Notes: generated by a model from the letters alone, not told the origin. Positions 6,303 to 15,649 are shown, counted from the stretch's first letter. The stretch is DNA of 38,898 bases from Gammaproteobacteria bacterium (GCA_021773295.1 JAJFKI010000099.1:1-38898), one strand, 5' to 3'. Numbers and translations are program-made.

Positions 6303-8672
6303 TTAGTTACGCAAAGGCTTACCCGTTTTTAGGGTATGCATAATTCGCTGCATGGTTTTTTCTTGTTGCGCCAATTCTACGAATGACTCAAGTTCTAAAT
6401 TTAGCATCCACTGTTCATCAACCATAGTATTCGCTTGTACATCACCCCCACATAACACGGTAGCAATTTTAGTGGCGAGGTAATAATCGTAATCTGAAAT
6501 GAAATGTCCTTCGCGCATATTGGCTAAAATCATTTGCAAAGTTGCTATGCCCGGGCGGCCAACGACCCTTATTGTTGGCGGCACAGGTGGTCTGTAACCA
6601 GCAGCACTCATCGCATTCACCGATGCTTTTGCTGCATAAAGCAATTCATCTGAATTCATGATGATTTCATCACTGTCTCGAAGATAGTGAAAGGCGCGTG
6701 CTTCTAATGCACTGGTTGCTACTTTTGCCATTGCAACTTGCTCAAAAAACTGTTGTATTTTGGGGAAAGGATCTCTCACGCCAGCATAGTTTGCAGCACG
6801 TAAGGCTAATTCTTTAGAACCCGCACCCGCTGGAAGAATACCAACACCTGCTTCTACTAAACCGATATAACTTTCCGCCGCGGCAATTACTTTATCAGAG
6901 TGTAAGCAAATTTCAACACCGCCGCCAAGCACCATGCCTTTAACAGCTGACACCACAGGGATGCGTGCATAGCGCATAGTTAACACCATACTTTGGAAAC
7001 TTGCGACGAGTTTTCTTAACCCAGGGATATCATTGACGTATTGCTCGCCGAAAGTTTTTAAATCGGCACCAAAACAAAAATTATCACTATCCCCTTGCCA
7101 TATGATCAAACCCTTGAAGGATTTTTCCAGCTCAGGAATCATTTCTGTTAATCCTTTTATGACACCACTGGAAATAATATTATTTTTTGTTTTAAAACTG
7201 GCAATAGCAATACCATCGTCCATATGCCAAAAACGGATGAATTCATCTTCATGTATGACTTTACCCATAGCTACATCCTGGCCCACCATGGCTGGCAAAA
7301 TGATTTGTCGCTGGTAAACGTCTAAGTTTGACCAAGCTTGCTGCTTACCCGTATGGAAATTATACGCACCCGCTGCATCATAAACGTGCTTAACCTGATT
7401 GACCCAGTCTGGTAAGGCCACACTCGCTGATGTTTTACCGGACTTAATATCTTCATTAATCCAATCAGTCACCGTTTGCCAACCGCAAGCTTGCCACATT
7501 TCAAAAGGCCCTTGTTGCCAACCAAAACCCCAACGCAGTGCTAAATCAATATCACGCACATTATCTGCAATGGCAGGTCCATGCACGGCGCAATAATGAA
7601 AAACATCACAAAAGACACTCCATAAAAACTGCGCTTGAGGCTTTTCACATTGACGTAGCTTTTCAAGTTTTTCTGCGGGATTAGCAATGTATAAAATCTT
7701 TTTGACCTCATCATCAACGTAAGGCGCTGCGGCCCGATACGTTTTACTCGCCAAATCCAACACATTAATTTGTTTGCCGTCTTTACGATAAACGCCTGCT
7801 CCCGCTTTTTGGCCCAAGGCACCAGTTTCAATGAGTGCTTTTACCCAAGCCGGCAACTCATACATCGATAACCATGGATCATCTTGTAAATTGTTTAACA
7901 TGGTCTCGACCACATGACCTAAAACATCAATACCGACAACATCCATGGTGCGATAGGTTGCACTTTTGGGGCGACCAATAAGTGGTCCAGACACAGCATC
8001 CACTTGATCGAACCCTAATTTAAATTTCTCGGTGTAATGCATAGCATTTAATATGGCAAAAACACCGACCCTATTAGCAATAAAGTTAGGTGTGTCTTTG
8101 GCGCGAATAACGCCTTTGCCCAAATGAGTCACTAAGAACGCTTCTAAAACATCAAGCATTGCTGAATCAGTTTGTGCGCTTGGGATTAGTTCGACTAAGT
8201 GCATGTAACGCGGTGGATTAAAAAAGTGAATACCACAAAACCGTGTATGTAATTCTTTGGGTAAACTGTCTAACAAGGTGTTAATACTCAAGCCCGATGT
8301 ATTACTTGCCAGGATTGCAGTGTCGCTAAGATAAGGAGCGATTTTGTTATACAGCTGCTCTTTTAAATCGATGCGCTCTGCAATGGCTTCAATGATTAAA
8401 TCGCAGTCTTCTAGTAAGTCTAAATGTTGATCATAATTAGCAGGTGTGATGTTGTGCGCAAGAGAGGGAAGCATTAAAGGAGCAGGTTTTAATTTTTGCA
8501 ATCGTTTAAGTGCCTGAAGGACAATACCGTTGGGGTTGCCTTCTTTTGCGGGTAAATCCATCAAAATTACCGCAATACCTGCATCGGCTAGTAGGGCTGC
8601 AATTTGACTCCCCATGACACCTGCACCCAAAATAGCAACCTTGCGAAATGACAATGAACATCTATTATTCAT
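6303..8672 (-). CDS. fadN: 3-hydroxyacyl-CoA dehydrogenase / enoyl-CoA hydratase (FadN-type)
   Basis: Bifunctional beta-oxidation enzyme. Domain order is dehydrogenase first (Rossmann GAGVMG at 16-21, then NTSGLSI, HFFNPPRYMHLVE and DTPNFIANRVG), a second dehydrogenase C-terminal domain, then a C-terminal crotonase domain (roughly 490-700; FGADL and VLGGGVEICLHSD form the oxyanion hole, with EAGVGILPAGAG after it). This order and the 789-residue length match Bacillus FadN, not E. coli FadB, where the hydratase comes first. An A/T-rich gap of about 145 bp separates it from the divergent gene at 8819 and should hold its promoter. No acyl-CoA dehydrogenase gene is present in the window. Confidence 0.92.
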   Translation of the reverse strand: MNNRCSLSFRKVAILGAGVMGSQIAALLADAGIAVILMDLPAKEGNPNGIVLQALKRLQKLKPAPLMLPSLAHNITPANYDQHLDLLEDCDLIIEAIAERIDLKEQLYNKIAPYLSDTAILASNTSGLSINTLLDSLPKELHTRFCGIHFFNPPRYMHLVELIPSAQTDSAMLDVLEAFLVTHLGKGVIRAKDTPNFIANRVGVFAILNAMHYTEKFKLGFDQVDAVSGPLIGRPKSATYRTMDVVGIDVLGHVVETMLNNLQDDPWLSMYELPAWVKALIETGALGQKAGAGVYRKDGKQINVLDLASKTYRAAAPYVDDEVKKILYIANPAEKLEKLRQCEKPQAQFLWSVFCDVFHYCAVHGPAIADNVRDIDLALRWGFGWQQGPFEMWQACGWQTVTDWINEDIKSGKTSASVALPDWVNQVKHVYDAAGAYNFHTGKQQAWSNLDVYQRQIILPAMVGQDVAMGKVIHEDEFIRFWHMDDGIAIASFKTKNNIISSGVIKGLTEMIPELEKSFKGLIIWQGDSDNFCFGADLKTFGEQYVNDIPGLRKLVASFQSMVLTMRYARIPVVSAVKGMVLGGGVEICLHSDKVIAAAESYIGLVEAGVGILPAGAGSKELALRAANYAGVRDPFPKIQQFFEQVAMAKVATSALEARAFHYLRDSDEIIMNSDELLYAAKASVNAMSAAGYRPPVPPTIRVVGRPGIATLQMILANMREGHFISDYDYYLATKIATVLCGGDVQANTMVDEQWMLNLELESFVELAQQEKTMQRIMHTLKTGKPLRN

Positions 8673-8818
8673 CTTGCTCTCCCTATTACCTTTGTTGTTT
8701 TCTTTTCATCCGCACTGATATGCGAACTGAATTGTATCAATACTAACATAGCAGTTTACAATAGACTAGCTAATACATATACTTACTATGCGCACAATCA
8801 CTATGACAGGAGTTCAAC

Positions 8819-9151
8819 ATGTTCTATATACGTCGTGACGATAATGATAAGATTGTTTCTATTTCAAAAAACAATGATAATAACCATCAAGAAGAACTTA
8901 AGCAAGACGATCCCGAGCTTGTTGCCTTTCTCAAAAACCAATCTGACGACAAGTCACAAACTGGTTTTGTTCAAAGTGATATGCAAATGGTGCGGGTCCT
9001 CGAGGATTTGATTGACCTACTCATCAGCAAACACATCATCGCCTTCACGGAACTACCGATTGCAGCGCAGGAAAAAATATTAGACCGACAAAATCTTCGG
9101 GAAAAATTATCCGGCCTTATCTCAGATGAAGATGATACTATCGATATTTAA
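8819..9151 (+). CDS. Conserved gammaproteobacterial protein (often named 'tryptophan synthase subunit beta like')
   Basis: A 110-residue soluble protein. It starts MFYIRRDDNDKIVSIS, has a variable acidic linker, then a helical core (QMVRVLEDLIDLLISKHIIAFTELPIAAQEKIL) and an acidic end (SDEDDTIDI). Pseudomonads carry a similar small protein whose database name mentions tryptophan synthase beta; there is no enzymatic domain, so that name is misleading. A ribosome-binding site AGGAG stands 5 bp before the ATG. It is transcribed away from fadN and converges on the next small gene. Function unknown. Confidence 0.75.
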   Translation: MFYIRRDDNDKIVSISKNNDNNHQEELKQDDPELVAFLKNQSDDKSQTGFVQSDMQMVRVLEDLIDLLISKHIIAFTELPIAAQEKILDRQNLREKLSGLISDEDDTIDI

Positions 9152-9166
9152 ACCTAGAAACGGCAG

Positions 9167-9391
9167 TTAATCGAAACTATCACCCATAATCTCATCCATG
9201 TGTTTTTGTTCCCAGTAATCTTCGATGTAACGTCTAGCATGACGGGAACGTCCTCGTTTTTGATGAATGCTTGAGTGCATCTCATCAATTAATTCAACTT
9301 CATTACAATAATTATCAACATCATAATCTTGATCGAAAAGAAGTTCATGATCTTGATCATACATCGACTCAGAGGTACGGAAATTTTGCAT
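9167..9391 (-). CDS. Small acidic protein, possibly PA3496-like
   Basis: A 74-residue hydrophilic protein: an acidic N-terminal half rich in Asp/Glu, then a basic patch (KRGRSRHARR) and the ending IEDYWEQKHMDEIMGDSFD. The end resembles a family of small putative regulatory proteins known from Pseudomonas as PA3496-like; that match is tentative. I place the start at the ATG at 9391 because GAGGTG lies upstream of it; an ATG four codons earlier overlaps the ribosome-binding site. It converges with the gene at 8819 with a 15-bp gap. Function unknown. Confidence 0.6.
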   Translation of the reverse strand: MQNFRTSESMYDQDHELLFDQDYDVDNYCNEVELIDEMHSSIHQKRGRSRHARRYIEDYWEQKHMDEIMGDSFD

Positions 9392-9484
9392 AGTACACCT
9401 CATAGTTCTTTAGTCATTACATTCGTCTTCTTCGAAAGATAACCAACACTGCACTCAGTTGCAATGCTTCCATAATTTATAGTA

Positions 9485-9514
9485 TAGACATAATTAGGCT
9501 ATACTTCCTATAAT
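9485..9514 (+). promoter_or_regulatory. Sigma-70 promoter of the macrodomain gene
   Basis: TAGACA (9485-9490), an 18-bp spacer, and a perfect TATAAT (9509-9514). The ATG follows 21 bp after the -10 box with AAGG as a weak ribosome-binding site, so the leader is very short. Confidence 0.6.
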
Positions 9515-9535
9515 GCGGCACATAAGGCTTTTCTT

Positions 9536-10039
9536 ATGAAAATACAACAAGTTGATATAACGACGTTAAGGGTTGATGCGATTGTCAACGCTGCTAATTC
9601 ATCCTTATTAGACGGGGGCGGCGTCGATGGCGCCATTCACCGAGCAGCAGGTCGGGCGTTATTGACAGAATGTATAACTTTAAATGGATGTGAAGTCGGT
9701 GAAGCAAAAATTACAAAAGGATACAAGTTACCAGCTAAGTATGTCATTCATACAGTGGGTCCAATTTGGCGCGGCGGTCAACAAGGTGAAGCAGAGCGCT
9801 TAGCGAATTGTTATCGCAATAGTTTAGCGCTTGCGTATGAACATGACTTACAGTCGATTGCCTTCCCTGCTATTAGTTGTGGCGTTTACGGCTATCCAAT
9901 TGATGCAGCATGCGACATTGCAGCAAAAGAAATTTTAACATTTATAGCAACGACGGCACCAAAGTTAGAGGCAATATACGCTTGTTTTAATCAAGAAATC
10001 TATCAAGCAATGAAGAAGGCGGTTATCTCGTTGCCCTAA
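9536..10039 (+). CDS. Macrodomain protein (MacroD-type ADP-ribosyl hydrolase)
   Basis: A 167-residue stand-alone macrodomain. The family hydrolyses O-acetyl-ADP-ribose or removes mono-ADP-ribose from proteins or nucleic acids. Key features are DAIVNAANSSLLDGGGVDGAIHRAAG (split here as VNAANS near 17-22 and GGGVDGAIHRAAG near 27-39), the phosphate loop SCGVYGYP, and KYVIHTVGP. These fit the MacroD/YmdB type. The protein has no signal peptide, so it should act in the cytosol. It is a single-gene unit with its own promoter. No ADP-ribosyltransferase partner (DarT-like) is adjacent, so a toxin-antitoxin role is not supported. Confidence 0.92.
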   Translation: MKIQQVDITTLRVDAIVNAANSSLLDGGGVDGAIHRAAGRALLTECITLNGCEVGEAKITKGYKLPAKYVIHTVGPIWRGGQQGEAERLANCYRNSLALAYEHDLQSIAFPAISCGVYGYPIDAACDIAAKEILTFIATTAPKLEAIYACFNQEIYQAMKKAVISLP

Positions 10040-10176
10040 TCTTCAACTCGCAAGGGGGGAGAGAACTGAAGACTCTCGCATCTTGAAGTGTGACGAGTAT
10101 ATACTTGTTACTATTGAGTTTTCAGTTAGATTCCAGTATATTTTTAAAAATAAAACACTGTTAAGGATGTATTGAT

Positions 10177-11592
10177 ATGGACAAGCAGCAAGTAAAAGAC
10201 TTTATTGACAGCACATGGGAAAGTAGCGTTATCCCCACCTTGACTGATTACATCACCATCCCCAATAAATCCCCCGCATTCGATCCCAATTGGCAGCAAA
10301 ATGGATATATGGAGCATGCTGTTGAATTGCTGGTTAAGTGGAGCCAACAACGAGCGATAAAAGATGTTAAAATTAATATCCATCGCTTACCAGAACGTAC
10401 GCCTATTATTCTCATCGAAATCCCTGGCGATAGTGATGAAACGGTTTTACTCTATGGCCACTTAGATAAACAACCGGAAATGGAAGGTTGGCAAGCTGAC
10501 TTAGGTCCTTGGAAACCCGTGCGCAAAGGTGACAAATTATATGGCCGTGGCGCTGCGGATGATGGCTACGCTATATTTTCTTCACTGCTCGCCATTGAAG
10601 CGATACAACGACAACGTATTCCTCATGCACGCTGCATAGTATTAATTGAAGCATGCGAAGAAAGTGGCAGCGTCGATCTGCCCTACTACATTGACGACTT
10701 GCGAGATGTTATCGGCGAGCCTGACTTAGTAATTTGCCTCGACTCTGGCTGTGGTAATTACGATCAATTATGGTGTACCACATCCCTTAGGGGCGTCATC
10801 AATGCCAACTTGAAGGTTCAATTAATGATAGAAGGCGTTCATTCGGGTAATGCCAGTGGTATTGTGGCTGATACCTTTAGAGTTTTACGCCAACTTCTTA
10901 ACAGAGTGGATGATATTAATACCGGTGAAGTATTACTCCCTGCGCTACAAGGTGACATACCAGACAGCCGCATAGAACAAGCTCGCACCGCCGCCAGGAT
11001 ATTAGCTGAAGAAGTACACCAGTCCTTCCCTCTCTTACCCGGTGCAAAACCAATGAGTGATGATCCAGTGGAATTAGTCCTCAACCGTACCTGGCGCGCA
11101 ATGCTCAGCATCACCGGTATCGCTGGCATCCCAAGTTTATCAGATGCTGGCAATGTTTTAAGACCGCAAACCACAGTAAAGCTGTCAATGCGCACTCCGC
11201 CAACTTGTCACTTAGAAAAAGCGATCGCGGCATTAAAACAAGTGTTAGAAGCTAACCCACCCTATGGCGCCAAAATTACATTCACCGCCGATCAAAGCGG
11301 CCCAGGCTGGGATGCGCCAGAAGTCGCAGACTGGCTACATAAGGCCAACCAAGAAGCATCACAACTTTATTACGGCAAAGATGCTGTATACATGGGTGAA
11401 GGTGGCTCAATCCCTTTTATGGGCATGCTCGGTGAAAAATTCCCTAAGGCACAATTCCTAATTACAGGCCTGTTAGGCCCAGCTTCAAATGCTCACGGCC
11501 CCAATGAATTTCTTCACATCCCTATGGCGAAAAAATTAACGTGCTGTGTGAGTCATGTGATTGCAAAACACTACGAGTATCATGCAGGCTAA
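10177..11592 (+). CDS. M20-family metallopeptidase (dipeptidase / carboxypeptidase-like)
   Basis: Cytosolic zinc-dependent hydrolase of dipeptides or acylated amino acids. The 471 residues carry the M20 metal and catalytic motifs: YGHLDKQPE (His/Asp), GRGAADDGY (bridging Asp), and EACEESGS with the general base and ligand glutamates. Later come the dimerisation-domain motif GVHSGNASG, GEGGSIPFM, and a final His ligand in AHGPNEF. Length and motif spelling are closest to the M20 dipeptidases related to carnosinase. Substrate cannot be assigned. It is a single gene preceded by a 137-bp gap and converges with the antiporter gene. Confidence 0.9.
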   Translation: MDKQQVKDFIDSTWESSVIPTLTDYITIPNKSPAFDPNWQQNGYMEHAVELLVKWSQQRAIKDVKINIHRLPERTPIILIEIPGDSDETVLLYGHLDKQPEMEGWQADLGPWKPVRKGDKLYGRGAADDGYAIFSSLLAIEAIQRQRIPHARCIVLIEACEESGSVDLPYYIDDLRDVIGEPDLVICLDSGCGNYDQLWCTTSLRGVINANLKVQLMIEGVHSGNASGIVADTFRVLRQLLNRVDDINTGEVLLPALQGDIPDSRIEQARTAARILAEEVHQSFPLLPGAKPMSDDPVELVLNRTWRAMLSITGIAGIPSLSDAGNVLRPQTTVKLSMRTPPTCHLEKAIAALKQVLEANPPYGAKITFTADQSGPGWDAPEVADWLHKANQEASQLYYGKDAVYMGEGGSIPFMGMLGEKFPKAQFLITGLLGPASNAHGPNEFLHIPMAKKLTCCVSHVIAKHYEYHAG

Positions 11593-11682
11593 ACCTTAGC
11601 ACCAACCGTTAGGGTTAAGATTATATTTTTGTATTAATCCTGTTGTCTTACTGAGGTGGTTGGTTCGCGAACCGTTCCTACA
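11593..11682. other. Convergent intergenic gap with 12-bp perfect palindrome
   Basis: The gap between the M20 gene and the antiporter gene holds GGTTCGCGAACC (11662-11673), a perfect 12-bp palindrome. Nearby there is a weak AACC/GGTT hairpin around 11597-11612 followed by an A/T-rich run ending in TTTTT. A weak terminator for the M20 gene is possible. Confidence 0.3.
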
Positions 11683-12945
11683 CTACTCTGGTGGTTTGTC
11701 TGGCACTCCGTCCAAGCTCGACCTAATTAATGGCTTAATCGTCATTCCTTGTACTAAGATAGCAAAGACGACGACGCCATAGGTCATTGCTAAAACTGTC
11801 GACCGCGCGCCATGTCCAGACGGTAATGACAGGGCTAAAGCAACTGCCAAACCACCGCGTAATCCACCCCAGGTTAAAATCGGGATCATCCGTGGAAAAT
11901 ATTTGCGTCGCCGTTTGAAAAAACTAAACGGTACTGCAACACAGACATAGCGCACCGCTAACACAATGACGATAGCAATAAACATCATTGAAATTTGCCG
12001 GCCAGTAATGTGTATCACCAGCAATTCAAATCCCATCAATAAAAATAACACAGCATTTAAAATTTCATCGATGACTTCCCAAAAGTTATATAAATTCTGC
12101 CGCGTTTTTTGCGACATATAAAAACCTTTACCACGATTACCAATAAATATCCCCGACACCACCATGGCTAATGGGCCTGATATATCCATCGCCATTGCAA
12201 AAGCATAACCGCCGGTCGCCATGGCAATCGTCACCAAAATTTCAACTTTATGATTATCAATGGGCTTAATGAGCCAATAGCCGACATAACCTAAAATCAT
12301 ACCGTATACAATACCTCCGATGGCTTGTCGTACAAATAATAAAGTCACCGAGCCAATGGAAAATTCACCGCCGCTAAAGGCAATGGTATAAATCGTTAAG
12401 AAAATAACGATACCAACACCGTCATTAAACAATGACTCCCCTTCTAAAAATATACTCATTTCACGTGGGGCTTTTAGGGATTTGAAGATTGATAAGACGG
12501 CGATGGGATCTGTCGGCGAAATTAAAGCGCCGAATAACATGCAATATAAAAAGCTCAGCTTGATACCGATCAATTGCAAGCAATAATAAATCAAGCCACC
12601 CACTAACAAAGAGGAAGCCACTGTTCCCAACGATGCTAAAATACCTATTTCCCATTTTTGGTTACGCAACTTACTAAGATCCACTGTCATGGCACCTGCA
12701 AACAATAAATAACTCAACATGCCATTCATTAACAAACTGTGAAAATCAAGATTGCCAAGAACGTCAGCCATGCGCTCATTCGCTTGCGAGAAACCCAATT
12801 TACCGATGATGATTAAGACAATTGAAACGAGGAGCGAGGAAAACATGATGGCTATGGTAGTAGGCATTTTGATAAATCGGTAATTAAGATAACCCACCAT
12901 AACGGCAAGGGTTAAGATAATGGCCATTAAATTGTAAAAATCCAT
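11683..12945 (-). CDS. Sodium/proton antiporter, CPA1 (NhaP-like) family
   Basis: Inner-membrane cation:proton antiporter for pH and Na+/K+ homeostasis. The 420 residues form about 12 hydrophobic helices. The CPA1 core motifs are present: [15 protein letters not shown], with the essential Asp of the unwound helix, and [15 protein letters not shown], with a second conserved Asp. [19 protein letters not shown] follows near the C-terminus. There is no long cytosolic tail. I place the start at the ATG at 12945, preceded by GAGGAA at good spacing; an in-frame TTG four codons earlier overlaps that site. A 10-bp inverted repeat lies in the leader (12979-13010). Substrate ion not determined. Confidence 0.9.
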   Translation of the reverse strand: MDFYNLMAIILTLAVMVGYLNYRFIKMPTTIAIMFSSLLVSIVLIIIGKLGFSQANERMADVLGNLDFHSLLMNGMLSYLLFAGAMTVDLSKLRNQKWEIGILASLGTVASSLLVGGLIYYCLQLIGIKLSFLYCMLFGALISPTDPIAVLSIFKSLKAPREMSIFLEGESLFNDGVGIVIFLTIYTIAFSGGEFSIGSVTLLFVRQAIGGIVYGMILGYVGYWLIKPIDNHKVEILVTIAMATGGYAFAMAMDISGPLAMVVSGIFIGNRGKGFYMSQKTRQNLYNFWEVIDEILNAVLFLLMGFELLVIHITGRQISMMFIAIVIVLAVRYVCVAVPFSFFKRRRKYFPRMIPILTWGGLRGGLAVALALSLPSGHGARSTVLAMTYGVVVFAILVQGMTIKPLIRSSLDGVPDKPPE

Positions 12946-12978
12946 TTTATTCCTCAAAGGTTTTTATAAATATTTGCA

Positions 12979-13010
12979 ATACCCATCGCATTTTGGAGTA
13001 CGATGGGTAT
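12979..13010. repeat. 10-bp perfect inverted repeat upstream of the antiporter gene
   Basis: ATACCCATCG (12979-12988) and CGATGGGTAT (13001-13010) flank a 12-base loop. It lies 34 bp before the antiporter start codon and about 130 bp before the divergent small membrane protein gene. Without U-runs it does not look like a terminator; it could be an operator or a leader hairpin. Confidence 0.4.
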
Positions 13011-13140
13011 GTATTGTATCCCATTCAGTCATTAGACAAAAGTGTGAGTGAGTGCGGCGAGTATATTGTCATTAGAATTGTTTATGTTATTATCAGCATC
13101 GCTATTGAGACTGTATTAATTATAATTAGAGGAACATTTG

Positions 13141-13506
13141 GTGAATCATACACATCCCGCATCATCATCTGATGGCGCACATCTCACTGGTCAATCGTTA
13201 TTACTCTTTTACCTGTTTTTAACCGGTGGTTCGGTAGTGATCTTCGTTCTGGGTGCCATCGTCGCAAGGTGTGTGCACAACAAACACAAAGAATATAAGT
13301 TACGCAAACGTCAAAAAAAAGAAGAAAAAGCGGCAGCGGAGCTAGGCGAAGAATTACAGCAAATAGGCGGCCTGTACGGCAGCTTTTGGAACACTCAAAC
13401 GAATGAAAGCAGCTCACTACTGCTCTACGACAGTGCGGACGATGACAGTGAAAAGAGTGATGGTGAAGATGGCCCTTTGATTCTCGTCATTGATGGACCT
13501 TCTTAA
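13141..13506 (+). CDS. Small single-pass membrane protein, unknown function
   Basis: A 121-residue protein. A polar N-terminus is followed by one strong transmembrane segment (LLLFYLFLTGGSVVIFVLGAIVA, about residues 20-42, shown here only in part as motif). A basic juxtamembrane stretch (RKRQKKEEK) then predicts a cytosolic C-terminus, which ends acidic and Ser/Asp-rich. I chose the GTG at 13141 because AGAGGA lies about 7 bp upstream; TTG at 13138 is the alternative. I do not recognise a family. It is a single-gene unit followed by a strong bidirectional hairpin terminator. Confidence 0.6.
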   Translation: MNHTHPASSSDGAHLTGQSLLLFYLFLTGGSVVIFVLGAIVARCVHNKHKEYKLRKRQKKEEKAAAELGEELQQIGGLYGSFWNTQTNESSSLLLYDSADDDSEKSDGEDGPLILVIDGPS

Positions 13507-13518
13507 TCGTTCTGTGAA

Positions 13519-13540
13519 AAAGGGAGCGAAGGCTCCCTTT
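13519..13540. terminator. Bidirectional intrinsic terminator
   Basis: AAAGGGAGC, loop GAAG, GCTCCCTTT: a 9-bp perfect stem. A-rich sequence on one side gives a U-run in the minus direction, and CTT follows on the other. It lies between convergent genes (small membrane protein and LysM L,D-transpeptidase) and can serve both. Confidence 0.8.
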
Positions 13541-13566
13541 CTTAAAAAGCGTTAAGCTTTATTCGA

Positions 13567-14535
13567 TTAACTCGAATTACCAACCACAATCGGCAAGCCA
13601 TGTTGACCACGACCGACTCGGTTCACTTTATTCCAGTTAATGTGCACATTACGATCGCCCGCTGCTTTTTTAACAGCATTGGACCACATGCTTTTAAATT
13701 GACCGCTACTAGTAACGCGAGTTTCTTTTAATGGCTGATGAGCTTCCATGTACAGTTTGTTGCCTTTCCATGCTACCTTGAAGGGTTCATTGACAATACG
13801 CACCGGCGTGCCCACTTTTACGGAGTAGAATAGACGCTCGATATCTTCAGGATACATTCTGATGCAACCTGCGCTCACTCTGCGGCCTACGCCTTTAGGA
13901 CTATTGGTACCGTGGATTAAGTAAGTATGGTTGCTCAGCCTGAGCATATATCGACCTAAAGGATTATCAGGACCTGGTGGTACTTTCTTAGGATAGATAA
14001 TACCTTTACGCGCTAAATCTGCACGAACCGTTGGCGGTACATTCCACGTTGGATCCTTTTTCTTTTGAATCACTTTCAAATCACCCGTGGGTGTTGCCCA
14101 GCCTTGACGGCCAATACCGATAGGCTCTGTGATCACGACATTTTGCCCTGGTGGGTAATAATATAAACGAAGTTCTGCTAAATTAATGACTATTCCCTCT
14201 TTAGGACCTGATGGCAATACATAGCGCGTTGGAATTGTAACGGTTTGACCTGCTTTTGGTCGCATAGGATTAATGTTTGGATTGGCTTCTAATAATTCGT
14301 AGTAACCAATATCAAAACGCCGTGCTACGTCCGATAAACTTTCACCAGGACGAATTTTAGACGCTTTGACATACCCAACCACGTTGCCAGACGCTGGTAT
14401 GGGCAAGGTTAACGCCTGCGCGTTATAAGCGGCCAATAATAAGCCCATGGCAAGTGCCATCAGTAGCACCAAACGAGAAAGTCTCCGCTGGCTTGGTTGC
14501 CCTGGCCACCGATTTGCGTGAGTTATAGTATCCAT
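13567..14535 (-). CDS. L,D-transpeptidase with LysM domain (ErfK/YbiS/YcfS/YnhG family)
   Basis: Periplasmic cross-linking or lipoprotein-anchoring transpeptidase. The 322 residues contain a positively charged N-terminus and signal/anchor helix (about 18-42, ending in AQA), and a LysM peptidoglycan-binding domain (about 55-102: GESLSDVARRFDIGYYELLEAN, split motif, then AGQTVTIP). The YkuD catalytic domain (about 113-250) has His208 and the catalytic Cys224 in SAGCIRM. Ala replaces the more common His of SHGCIRM, a variation seen in the ErfK group. A basic extension of about 70 residues follows. It is a second L,D-transpeptidase in the window, unlike the unexported short one at 4382, so the two likely have different jobs. 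Confidence 0.93.
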   Translation of the reverse strand: MDTITHANRWPGQPSQRRLSRLVLLMALAMGLLLAAYNAQALTLPIPASGNVVGYVKASKIRPGESLSDVARRFDIGYYELLEANPNINPMRPKAGQTVTIPTRYVLPSGPKEGIVINLAELRLYYYPPGQNVVITEPIGIGRQGWATPTGDLKVIQKKKDPTWNVPPTVRADLARKGIIYPKKVPPGPDNPLGRYMLRLSNHTYLIHGTNSPKGVGRRVSAGCIRMYPEDIERLFYSVKVGTPVRIVNEPFKVAWKGNKLYMEAHQPLKETRVTSSGQFKSMWSNAVKKAAGDRNVHINWNKVNRVGRGQHGLPIVVGNSS

Positions 14536-14808
14536 TTATCTGCCCCCTCATAGGTTATGGAAACGTAAAAAGCTTTATAGGTAATCAGCACCCTAAAAAT
14601 TAAGGTTAAATTATCATTCACGTACCCTATAAAATTAAGCATATGATAGGCAAAGATGCCAGTAAACAATGCATTTTATTTTTCTGAGCCAGGATTATTA
14701 CATAAAATAAAACACAGTGTTAGCATTGTTTTTAAAAATCTGCTACTGTTAATTGTGGATGTTTCATCCATAAGCGCTTATTTCCAAACAATTTTTATGG
14801 AGAGAAAA

Positions 14809-14991
14809 ATGTTAAAAAAAGCAATGATCATTCTAGCGAGCCTGCTAGTTGTTGTTAGTTTAACCGCTTGTCAAGATCAAGGTTCTTCAAGCAATAGCGA
14901 TCAAAATGCTGCCACCTCAGCCCCGGCTGATCAAAATGGCAACAGCAATGATGCGTCTTCAGCTGATCAAGGCAACGGCAACCAAAATTAA
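14809..14991 (+). CDS. Small lipoprotein with Asn/Gln/Ser-rich body
   Basis: The ATG at 14809 follows GGAGAGA and opens a 60-residue protein. A lysine start and hydrophobic segment lead to the lipobox LTAC near residue 21, so the mature protein is a lipid-anchored Cys followed by about 40 residues made almost only of Asp, Gln, Ser, Asn, Ala and Gly. The Asp at position +2 after the Cys (CQD has Gln at +2, Asp at +3) does not clearly signal inner-membrane retention. No domain is recognisable. An ATG frame opening at 14656 is less likely, as it lacks a ribosome-binding site. A strong terminator follows. Confidence 0.7.
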   Translation: MLKKAMIILASLLVVVSLTACQDQGSSSNSDQNAATSAPADQNGNSNDASSADQGNGNQN

Positions 14992-15015
14992 TAAATAGTA
15001 TATTTATTAAAAAAG

Positions 15016-15037
15016 TGGGGAGAAAGCCTTCTCCCCA
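15016..15037. terminator. Bidirectional intrinsic terminator
   Basis: TGGGGAGAA, loop AGCC, TTCTCCCCA (9-bp perfect stem), followed by TTTTTA and preceded by a run of A that becomes U on the other strand. It lies between the lipoprotein gene and the end of msrB, which converge. Confidence 0.85.
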
Positions 15038-15040
15038 TTT

Positions 15041-15577
15041 TTATTTAGACTTGAACAGTTTCAAATACTTACCGTAACCTTTTGCGTCCATTTCACTCAC
15101 TGGAATAAATTTTAATGACGCTGAATTAATGCAGTAGCGTTTGCCGGTGGGTGCAGGTCCATCATCAAATATATGGCCTAAATGAGAATCCCCATGTTTG
15201 GAGCGTAATTCTATACGGACTATGAAAAACTTACGATCGCTCTTGGTAACGATGTTTTCATCTTCGATGGGCTTGGTAAAACTAGGCCAACCTGTGTTTG
15301 AGTCAAATTTATCAAGAGAGCTGAATAAGGGCTCACCCGATACGACATCTACATAAATACCCGCTTGTTTGTTATCCCAATACTCGTTTTTATAAGGCGG
15401 CTCTGTGGCCTCTTTTTGGGTGACTTGGTACTGAGTGGGAGTAAGCCGTTGTTTTAATTCATGATCAGGTGGTTTGCTATACATTGCGCCAGCAAATGCC
15501 AGCTCGGTGACTAAAAAGGGTATCGGTGCTATCGCTAATATTCTTAGTTGAATAAAGCGCATTAAAAATAGTGCCAT
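15041..15577 (-). CDS. msrB: Exported peptide-methionine (R)-S-oxide reductase
   Basis: Reduces methionine-R-sulfoxide in oxidised proteins. The ATG at 15577 is preceded by GGAGGAA and gives 178 residues with a hydrophobic N-terminal export segment (about 1-30, ending AFA). The SelR domain shows [28 protein letters not shown] (split motif) and the catalytic Cys149 in [11 protein letters not shown]. The two CxxC pairs that bind structural zinc in many MsrB are replaced (VVSGEPLF and [10 protein letters not shown]), so this is a zinc-free form. It is divergent from msrA with a 72-bp gap, so both are likely controlled together from one region and both act in the periplasm. Confidence 0.92.
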   Translation of the reverse strand: MALFLMRFIQLRILAIAPIPFLVTELAFAGAMYSKPPDHELKQRLTPTQYQVTQKEATEPPYKNEYWDNKQAGIYVDVVSGEPLFSSLDKFDSNTGWPSFTKPIEDENIVTKSDRKFFIVRIELRSKHGDSHLGHIFDDGPAPTGKRYCINSASLKFIPVSEMDAKGYGKYLKLFKSK

Positions 15578-15649
15578 TGTAATATTCCTCCAACTGTCTA
15601 CGCTATAAGTATAGTGACTCAATCAAGTGAAAGAAATTTCAGGTGAACT

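Noticed and set aside
9536..10039. DarG-like antitoxin (macrodomain of a DNA ADP-ribosylation toxin-antitoxin system)
   Set aside because: There is no DarT-like gene next to it, and the gene has its own promoter and stands alone.
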